Origin: Thiomonas sp. FB-6
GTDB lineage: Bacteria; Pseudomonadota; Gammaproteobacteria; Burkholderiales; Burkholderiaceae_C
Assembly: GCF_000377645.1 (NCBI RefSeq)
Contig: NZ_KB898471.1
Span: 124,001-188,000, forward strand
DNA length: 64,000 bases
Reading direction: 5' to 3'
In this document: positions 58,055 through 64,000 of the stretch, one piece after another
Numbering within the stretch: position 1 is the first letter of the stretch
Layout: every line of letters starts with the position of its first letter
Position numbers and translations under genes: made by a program
Notes under the pieces: generated by a model
Told to the model about the DNA's origin: nothing
What the model saw: the letters and a program-made list of their open reading frames with translations, nothing else
The model's database searches: none

Positions 58055-59848
58055 TCAGACCACCGCCTGCTCGAGTTCCTCCGGCCGGCGCACCACCAGG
58101 CGCGAGGCCTGGCCCTCCTCGCCCGCGCGCAGCTCCAGCACCTGGCGGTGGAAGGCGGCCACGCCCACGCGGTGCGCCACGCTGACCAGCGTGGTGCGCG
58201 GCAGCTCGCGCAGCAGCAGGCGGTACATCTCGGCCTCCAGCGGCGCGTCCAGCGCGCCGGTGGCCTCGTCCAGGAACAGCCAGTCGGGCGCGGCCAGCAG
58301 CGCGCGGGCCACGGCCAGGCGCTGCTGCTCGCCCGGCGACAGGCGCAGCATCCAGCCGTCCTCCAGGTCGAGTGCGCCCACCAGTTGGGGCAGGCGCACC
58401 AGCAGCAGCACCTCGCGCAGCCGCGCATCGTCGAAGGCGTCCGCGGACATCGGGTAGCTCAGCGCCTCGCGCAGGGTGCCGATGGGCAGGTAGGGCTTTT
58501 GCGGCAGGAACAGCGAGCGCCCGGCGGGCAGCTTCCAGTGGCGCCCCTCGGCGTAGGGCCAGATGCCGGCCAGCCAGCGCATCAGCGTGCTCTTGCCCAG
58601 GCCCGAGGCGCCGATGAGCAGCGTGTGCTGCCCCGGCTCGATGCGTTCCCCGGCCGCCTGCACCAGCGGGCGGCCGTCCGGCGCGTCGATGCGCAGCTCG
58701 CCCAGATCCACGCCGCCCGGCGCCTGCACGCCCTGCCGCGCCGGCTCCTGCACGGCAGCCGGCGCCGGCTGCGGCAGCCGGGTCTGAGCCTTGGCCAGCT
58801 CGATGGATTCGACGAAGGTCGCCAGACGCTGCAGCGTGGCCAGCCAGGTGACGATGCTGGTGTACGAGGAGATGAAAAAGGACAGCGAACCCTGCACCTG
58901 GCCGAAGGCGGTGGCCGTCTGGGTCAGGCCGCCGAGCTTGATCTGCCCGGCGAAATAGCGCGGCGCGGCCACCAGGATGGGGAAGATGATGGCCAGCTGG
59001 CCATAGAAGGAGCTGTACCAGGTGAACAGCTTCTGGCGTTTCATGATGCCCCACCAGTTGGCCCAGACGTTGGCGAAGCGCGCCCGGTGCCCGTCGAGTT
59101 CGCGCGCCTCGCCGCGGTACAGCGCGATGCCCTCGTTGTGCTCGCGCGTGCGCGCCAGGCCGAAGCGGAAATCGGCCTCGTAGCGCTGCTGGTCGAAGTT
59201 CAGGCGGATCAGCGGCTTGCCCACCTTGTGCGCCAGCCAGCTGCCCACTCCGGCGTACAGCAGCGCGGCCCACACCATGTAGCCGGGAATGCTCACCCCC
59301 CACAGCGTGAAGGCGCCCGACAGGGTCCACAGCACGAACAGGAAGGAGAACAGGGTCACCACCGAGGAGATCACCCCGAAGAACAGGTTCAGGGTCCCGC
59401 TGACGAAGTTGTTGATGTCGTCGGCGATCCGCTGGTCGGGGTTGTCCTCCTGGCCGCGGCGCAGCGCGATGCGGTAGTGGGTGCCCCCTTCGAGCCAGTC
59501 GCGCAGGAACACCTCGGTGACCCAGCGCCGCCAGCGGATCTGCAACATCTGCTGCAGGTACTGCGAGTACACGGCCAGCACGATGAACAGGAAGGCCAGG
59601 ACGGTGAACACCAGCAGCAGGTGCTTGAACGCGGGATAGGCGTGTTCCTGCAGGGCGTTGTAGAAGTCGCGGTTCCAGAAGTTCAGGCGCACGTTGATCC
59701 ACACGATCGCCAGGTTCATGCCCAGCACGCTGAGCAGCAGCAGCCAGCCCATGCGCCAATCCTCGGAAACCCAGTAGGGCCTGGCGATGGCCATGAACTG
59801 GCGCATCGAGAAGCGGTAGGGTCGGCTGACGGGACTCGGGCTGGACAT
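58055..59848 (-). CDS. SbmA/YddA-like ABC transporter (fused membrane and ATPase domains)
   Basis: 597 residues from ATG 59848. The N-terminal membrane domain (about 1-330) has the SbmA/BacA-type text VWINVRLNFWNRDFYNALQEHAYPAF and DNPDQRIADDINNFVSGTLNLFFGVISSVVTLFSF. The ABC domain follows with Walker A GASGLGKST near 425, an atypical signature LSPGEQQRLAVARALL and WLFLDEATGALD. It belongs to the ABCD-like (peroxisomal-type/YddA) half-transporters that dimerise; possible cargos are peptides, acyl-CoA or cobalamin. A Gln/Pro/Ala linker joins the two parts. Divergent from ilvE. Confidence 0.9.
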   Translation of the reverse strand: MSSPSPVSRPYRFSMRQFMAIARPYWVSEDWRMGWLLLLSVLGMNLAIVWINVRLNFWNRDFYNALQEHAYPAFKHLLLVFTVLAFLFIVLAVYSQYLQQMLQIRWRRWVTEVFLRDWLEGGTHYRIALRRGQEDNPDQRIADDINNFVSGTLNLFFGVISSVVTLFSFLFVLWTLSGAFTLWGVSIPGYMVWAALLYAGVGSWLAHKVGKPLIRLNFDQQRYEADFRFGLARTREHNEGIALYRGEARELDGHRARFANVWANWWGIMKRQKLFTWYSSFYGQLAIIFPILVAAPRYFAGQIKLGGLTQTATAFGQVQGSLSFFISSYTSIVTWLATLQRLATFVESIELAKAQTRLPQPAPAAVQEPARQGVQAPGGVDLGELRIDAPDGRPLVQAAGERIEPGQHTLLIGASGLGKSTLMRWLAGIWPYAEGRHWKLPAGRSLFLPQKPYLPIGTLREALSYPMSADAFDDARLREVLLLVRLPQLVGALDLEDGWMLRLSPGEQQRLAVARALLAAPDWLFLDEATGALDAPLEAEMYRLLLRELPRTTLVSVAHRVGVAAFHRQVLELRAGEEGQASRLVVRRPEELEQAVV

Positions 59849-59962
59849 GGTGCGGCGTGGAGGTCCTGGATGCGAAACCGCTTCATTGTGCCCGGATCCG
59901 GCGGCGCGAACCATTGCGCGAGTCTTAAAATGAGCGTTTCAATCCCGATCCTGGAGACTTTC

Positions 59963-60904
59963 ATGGCCTTGCCGACGCCCACGTCCATGTCCGACCGCGA
60001 CGGAAAAATCTGGATGGACGGCCAGCTCGTCGAATGGCGCGACGCCAAGATCCATGTCCTGACCCACACGCTGCACTACGGCTGCGGCGCCTTCGAGGGC
60101 GTGCGCGCCTACGAAACCGACCAGGGCACGGCCATCTTCCGCCTGCGCGAGCACACCCAGCGCCTGTTCGACAGCGCCAAGATCCTGCGCATGGAGATTC
60201 CCTACACCCCCGAACAGGTGATGCAGGCGCAGCTCGACGTGGTGCGCGCCAACGGCTTCTCCTCCTGCTACATCCGCCCGCTGGTGTGGATCGGCGACAA
60301 GAAGCTGGGCGTGTCCCCGCGCGGCAACACCATCCACCTGATGGTGGCGGCCTGGCCCTGGGGCGCCTACCTGGGCGAGGAAGGCCTGGCCAAGGGCATC
60401 CGCGTGAAGACCAGCAGCTACACCCGGCACCACGTGAACATCACCATGTGCAACGCCAAGGCGGTGAGCAACTACACCAACAGCATCCTGGCCAACCTGG
60501 AGGTCACCGCCGACGGCTACGACGAGGCGCTGCTGCTCGATCCCCAGGGCTTCGTGAGCGAAGGCGCCGGCGAGAACGTGTTCGTGGTGCGCGACGGCGT
60601 GGTCTACACCCCCGACGCCTCCTCCGGCGCGCTCAACGGCATCACCCGCCGCACCGTGTTCTCGATCTGCGAGGACCTGGGCGTGCAGGTGGTGAGCAAG
60701 CGCATCCTGCGCGACGAGGTGTACATCGCCGACGAGGCCTTCTTCAGCGGCACCGCGGCGGAGATCACGCCCATTCGCGAACTCGACGGCGTGCGCATCG
60801 GCGCCGGCAGCCGCGGCCCGGTGACCGAACGCATCCAGAAGGCCTTCTTCGACATCGTCGGCGGCCGCAATCCCAAGTACTCGGACTGGCTGGCCCGCGT
60901 CTGA
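59963..60904 (+). CDS. ilvE: branched-chain amino acid aminotransferase
   Basis: 313 residues from ATG 59963, with GGAGA nine bases upstream. Class IV PLP fold: KIHVLTHTLHYGCGAFEGVRAYETDQG near 30-56, the PLP Lys in MCNAKAVSNYTNSILA near 155-170, EGAGENVFVVRDGVVYTP and FFSGTAAEITPIRELDGVRIG. It makes Val, Leu and Ile from their 2-oxo acids. It is followed by the small zinc protein and waaF, an order often found in Burkholderiales. Confidence 0.96.
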   Translation: MALPTPTSMSDRDGKIWMDGQLVEWRDAKIHVLTHTLHYGCGAFEGVRAYETDQGTAIFRLREHTQRLFDSAKILRMEIPYTPEQVMQAQLDVVRANGFSSCYIRPLVWIGDKKLGVSPRGNTIHLMVAAWPWGAYLGEEGLAKGIRVKTSSYTRHHVNITMCNAKAVSNYTNSILANLEVTADGYDEALLLDPQGFVSEGAGENVFVVRDGVVYTPDASSGALNGITRRTVFSICEDLGVQVVSKRILRDEVYIADEAFFSGTAAEITPIRELDGVRIGAGSRGPVTERIQKAFFDIVGGRNPKYSDWLARV

Positions 60905-60939
60905 GCCCCGACCCCCAACCGCGTGGAGAACCTTCGCCC

Positions 60940-61140
60940 ATGAGCGCCATTCCCAAACCCGACATGCCGGTGGTCGAACTCAAGGCCGCCGACCTTCCCG
61001 CCTTCTGCCCCAACCCGGCCATGCCGGTGTGGAGCGCGCACCCTCGCGTGTTCCTGGAAATCAGCCACGGCGAAACCGCCTGTCCGTACTGCGGCACGCG
61101 CTACCGCCTGGCCGAAGGCGAAGTCGCACACGGGCATTGA
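60940..61140 (+). CDS. CHCC-type zinc-finger protein
   Basis: 66 residues, too short to be noticed by length alone but supported by its motif. The C-terminal half reads HPRVFLEISHGETACPYCGTRYRLAEG, with CxxC and an upstream His as in the zf-CHCC family (related to the NDUFS6 subunit). The role in bacteria is unclear. It starts 36 bp after ilvE and its stop overlaps the waaF ATG (TGATG), so it is coupled to waaF. Confidence 0.88.
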   Translation: MSAIPKPDMPVVELKAADLPAFCPNPAMPVWSAHPRVFLEISHGETACPYCGTRYRLAEGEVAHGH

Positions 61141-62279
61141 TGCGCGCCGGCTCTCGAGGAATCGCAGGGCCGCCCCAGGATTCCCTGCCCCCCATGGGGG
61201 GCGGGCGCCCCGCGGCCGCGCCCAGCCTGCTGGTCGCGCCGCAGTGGATCGGCGACGCGGTGATGGCGCAACCCCTGGTGGCGCTGCTCGCCGCGCGCGG
61301 CGAGCGCGTCACCGCGCTGGGGCTGCCCGGCGTGGCACCGGTGCTGCGGGCCATGCCCGGCATCGAGCGCGTGATCGAGACCCCCTTCGCGCATGGCCGC
61401 CTCGACCTGCGCTCGCGCCGTGCCCTGGCGCGGGAACTGCGCCGCGAGGCGTACGCCCGGGCCTACGTGCTGGGCAACAACCTGAAGTCGCGCCTGGTGC
61501 CGTGGCTGGCGCGCATTCCGCTGCGCGTGGGCTGGCGCGGCGAAGCCGCGGGGGCGCTGCTCACCCACGCGCTGCAGGCGCCGGCCGAGGCTGCGCGCGC
61601 CGGGATGCAGGCACGGCAGCGCGGCGACATGCGCGAGCATTACGCCGCGCTGGCCCAGGAACTTTGCTCTCCGGGATTCGGCACCGGCGTGCCGGCGGCC
61701 CCGGTGCGCGAGGTCGGGCAGCCGCTGCTGCGGGTGGATCCGGCAAGCGCCTCGGCCGAGGCGCGGGGCTTCGGCCTGGAACCGGGTTTCATCGCGCTGT
61801 GCCCGGGCGCCGAATACGGCCCGGCCAAGCAATGGCCCGCCGCGCATTACGCCGAACTCGCGGAGCTGGCGCATGCGGCGGGACGGCGCGTGGTGATCCT
61901 CGGCGGCCCGCGCGAACGCGAGGCAGCGCAAGCCATCCGGGAGGCAGCGCCGCGGGCCGACGCGACGGACCTGTGCGGGCGCACCAGCATGCAGCAGGCG
62001 ATCGCGCTGCTGGCCGCGGCCGGGGGCGTGGTCAGCAACGATTCGGGGCTGATGCACGTGGCCGCCGCGCTGGGCCGACCGACGGTGGGACTGTACGGCT
62101 CCACCGACCCGCGGCACACGCCGCCGGCGGCGCATCGCAGCGCCACGCTATGGCTGCATCTGCCCTGCAGCCCCTGCTTCCAGCGCAACTGCCCGCTGGG
62201 GCATCTGAACTGCCTGCGCGCGCTGGACCCTCAGTGGGCCTGGAGCGCGCTGAGCGAGTTGATGGCCGCGGCGGGCTGA
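61140..62279 (+). CDS. waaF: ADP-heptose:LPS heptosyltransferase II
   Basis: 379 residues from ATG 61140; a start at ATG 61194 (361 residues) would fit the family length better and drops a Gly/Pro-rich leader. GT9 fold: LLVAPQWIGDAVMAQPLVALLAARG, GPAKQWPAAHYAELAEL, GGVVSNDSGLMHVAAALGRPTVGLYGSTDPRHTPP near 295-330 and the Cys-rich CSPCFQRNCPLGHLNCL near the end, typical of WaaF. It adds the second heptose to the LPS inner core at the cytoplasmic face of the membrane. Confidence 0.93.
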   Translation: MRAGSRGIAGPPQDSLPPMGGGRPAAAPSLLVAPQWIGDAVMAQPLVALLAARGERVTALGLPGVAPVLRAMPGIERVIETPFAHGRLDLRSRRALARELRREAYARAYVLGNNLKSRLVPWLARIPLRVGWRGEAAGALLTHALQAPAEAARAGMQARQRGDMREHYAALAQELCSPGFGTGVPAAPVREVGQPLLRVDPASASAEARGFGLEPGFIALCPGAEYGPAKQWPAAHYAELAELAHAAGRRVVILGGPREREAAQAIREAAPRADATDLCGRTSMQQAIALLAAAGGVVSNDSGLMHVAAALGRPTVGLYGSTDPRHTPPAAHRSATLWLHLPCSPCFQRNCPLGHLNCLRALDPQWAWSALSELMAAAG

Positions 62280-62295
62280 AGCCCGCCGGGGCGCA

Positions 62296-63705
62296 TCAGC
62301 CGGTGGTGCCGTTGCGCCGCGCGGGAGCCGCGCCGCGCGAGGGGCCGCGCCCGCCGTCGCGGCGGGGCTGGCCGCCGTCGCGACGGGGCTGGCCCTCGTT
62401 GCGCCGGGGCTGGCCGGCATGGCCGTGATGGCCGCCGCCCGCGTCGCCGCGGCCGTGCCCGCCCTGCCCGCGAGGAGCGTCGGCGCGGCGCGGGCCCGAG
62501 GCCGCGCGGCCGCCGCCGATCACCGTGCGTCCCACGCGGATGGGCTGTGCGCGCTCCTGGGGATCGGGCTCGAATCCGGCCACCAGGTTGCGGTCGATGC
62601 CGCGCCCGATCAGGTTCTCGATGTCGCGCAGGAAACGCAGTTCGTCCACGCACACCAGCGAGATCGCCTCGCCCTCGGCGCCGGCACGGCCGGTGCGGCC
62701 GATGCGGTGCACGTAGTCCTCGGGCACGTTGGGCAGCTCGTAGTTCACGACCATCGGCAGCTGATCGATGTCGATGCCGCGCGCGGCGATGTCCGTGGCC
62801 ACCAGCACCTGCAGCTTGCCGCTCTTGAACTCGGCCAGAGCGCGCGTGCGCGCCCCCTGGCTCTTGTTGCCGTGAATGGCGTCGGCGCCGATGCCGTCGC
62901 CGCGCAGCTGCTCGGCCAGGCGGTTGGCGCCGTGCTTGGTGCGCATGAACACCAGCACCTGCCACCAGTTGCGTTCGCGGATCAGGTGCGCGAGCAGCTC
63001 GCGCTTGCGCTCGCGGCCCACCGGGTGCACGGTCTGGCGCACGCTGGCCGCGGCGATGTTGCGGCGCGCCACCTCGATCACCTTGGGCTGGTTCAGCAGG
63101 GTGTTGGCCAGCACCTTGATCTCGTCCGAGAAGGTGGCCGAGAACAGCAGGTTCTGGCGCTTGCGCGGCAGCAGCGCGAGCACCTTGCGGATGTCGTGGA
63201 TGAAGCCCATGTCGAGCATACGGTCGGCTTCGTCCAGCACCAGGGTGTCGATGCCCGACAGGTCGAGGGTGCGCTGGCCATGGTGGTCCAGCATGCGCCC
63301 GGGCGTGGCCACGACGATGTCCACGCCGCGGCGCAGCGCGTCGATCTGCGGCTGCATGCCGACACCGCCGTACATGACCATGCTGCGCAGCTTCAGATGC
63401 TTGCCGTAGTCGCGCACGTTCTCGGCCACCTGGGCCGCGAGTTCGCGCGTGGGGACCAGCACCAGCACGCGGGGAATGACCTGGCCGCGCGCGTTGCGCG
63501 CCGGCTCGGCCTGGCTGAGGCGATGCAGCAGCGGCAGCGTGAAGGCCGCGGTCTTGCCGGTGCCGGTCTGCGCCGCCGCCAGCAGGTCGCCGCCCGCGAG
63601 CACCGCGGGAATGCCCTGGGCCTGGATCGGAGTGGGCGTGGAGTAGCCTTGCTCGCTGATGGCAAGCAGGATGGGCTCGCTGAGCCCGAGGGATGCAAAA
63701 GTCAT
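62296..63705 (-). CDS. rhlE: DEAD-box RNA helicase (RhlE type) with Arg/Gly tail
   Basis: 469 residues from ATG 63705 ([16 protein letters not shown], the usual start). Helicase motifs: Q motif [26 protein letters not shown] (I), PTRELAAQV (Ia), [22 protein letters not shown] (II, DEAD), LLFSATFS (III, SAT), [11 protein letters not shown] and [10 protein letters not shown] (VI). The last ~85 residues are Gly/Arg/His/Pro-rich with repeats of GQPRRDG type (62330-62410), a disordered RNA-binding tail. It unwinds short RNA duplexes in ribosome assembly or mRNA decay. Confidence 0.93.
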   Translation of the reverse strand: MTFASLGLSEPILLAISEQGYSTPTPIQAQGIPAVLAGGDLLAAAQTGTGKTAAFTLPLLHRLSQAEPARNARGQVIPRVLVLVPTRELAAQVAENVRDYGKHLKLRSMVMYGGVGMQPQIDALRRGVDIVVATPGRMLDHHGQRTLDLSGIDTLVLDEADRMLDMGFIHDIRKVLALLPRKRQNLLFSATFSDEIKVLANTLLNQPKVIEVARRNIAAASVRQTVHPVGRERKRELLAHLIRERNWWQVLVFMRTKHGANRLAEQLRGDGIGADAIHGNKSQGARTRALAEFKSGKLQVLVATDIAARGIDIDQLPMVVNYELPNVPEDYVHRIGRTGRAGAEGEAISLVCVDELRFLRDIENLIGRGIDRNLVAGFEPDPQERAQPIRVGRTVIGGGRAASGPRRADAPRGQGGHGRGDAGGGHHGHAGQPRRNEGQPRRDGGQPRRDGGRGPSRGAAPARRNGTTG

Positions 63706-64000
63706 GGATGCTTTCGGAGCCCGCGCAACCGGAGGTTGTGGATGCGGAACGCGGGAAACCACGATGACCGTTTCGTTCGCCGGCGCGGCGGGACGGGAGC
63801 CCTTGCCGCGCCCGCACCCGCGGTGTGCGGGCCGAGACGCCAGTTCGCCATCGTGGCGGACAGCCGGCGCAGGGGCCGGCAGGAGTCGAATTCGACAGCC
63901 GGTGCGGCAAACTGTGGCCACTCCGGCAAGACTCGAAGTGTAGCATGCAGGCCCTCGGGGCACGCCGCCGTGCGCGGCCCGCGCCCCGCCTCCCCCACGA
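63706..64000. other. upstream region of rhlE, no gene seen
   Basis: The 295 bases to the window edge carry no frame with protein-like composition on either strand; the minus frame open to 63963 upstream of rhlE is Arg/Pro-rich and not family-like. A long untranslated leader of the helicase mRNA is possible, as DEAD-box genes are often controlled there, but I see no specific motif. Confidence 0.4.

Overview
The window is GC-rich DNA (roughly 70%) from a betaproteobacterium of the order Burkholderiales, probably Comamonadaceae or a close relative. This rests on the gene order hemF-nadD-rsfS-rlmH...maf-rng, the gpmA/rhodanese-grxC-secB-gpsA-pth block, a TetR-controlled paa cluster, and an interspersed hairpin repeat of a type I associate with Comamonadaceae intergenic DNA. 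Nearly all of the window is coding, most genes sit in tight 1-4 nt overlapping operons, and long open antisense frames are an effect of GC content. No rRNA, CRISPR array or intact insertion sequence was seen.

Layout. 1-2044 (minus): a decaying hydroxycinnamate operon with a feruloyl-CoA synthase-like pseudogene carrying two deletions, a gutted crotonase gene and the 5' end of an acyl-CoA dehydrogenase gene; an intact divergent TetR gene and its likely operator survive. 2838-6001: accessory stretch with an AbiEii-type nucleotidyltransferase toxin/Xre antitoxin pair (strong promoter and perfect 11-bp palindrome), a TauE/SafE exporter and an unknown secreted protein. 6105-9020: tRNA-Val(CAC), dnaQ, rnhA, a methyltransferase and divergent gloB. 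9067-13531: mltD, hemF, nadD, rsfS (with an unusual histone H1-like tail) and rlmH. 13592-14967: an unrecognised two-gene cassette, possibly a membrane-active toxin with its immunity protein; then uup, maf and rng. 19224-20886: a secreted SCP2-like protein and rpoH, the latter preceded by a perfect CIRCE (HrcA) site.

21036-32569: a DHA2 MFS transporter, four tandem 78-bp repeats, ftsY, rsmD-coaD-ferredoxin, pth-gpsA-secB-grxC-rhodanese, gpmA, the S41 peptidase gene ctpA, a moeB/thiF-type gene and an orphan fixH. 32675-43272 (minus): an RND efflux operon in the order adaptor (mdtA-like), two RND pumps (mdtB/mdtC-like), outer-membrane factor and MFS pump (mdtD-like position). 43398-51635: cobalamin adenosyltransferase followed by the lower phenylacetate pathway, with paaG-paaI-paaK-paaR-paaJ-paaZ on the minus strand and paaY divergent, around a 28-bp palindrome that is the probable PaaR operator. 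The ring-epoxidising paaABCDE genes are not here.

51679-64000: glutathione peroxidase, EamA transporter, TlpA-like thioredoxin with an Lgt-like membrane domain, lplT, alr-radA, an SbmA/YddA-like ABC exporter, ilvE, a small zinc-finger protein, waaF and a rhlE-type DEAD-box helicase.

The parts I judge least explained are the 13.6-15.0 kb cassette, the RsfS tail, the 78-bp tandem repeat and the deletion scars at the left edge.
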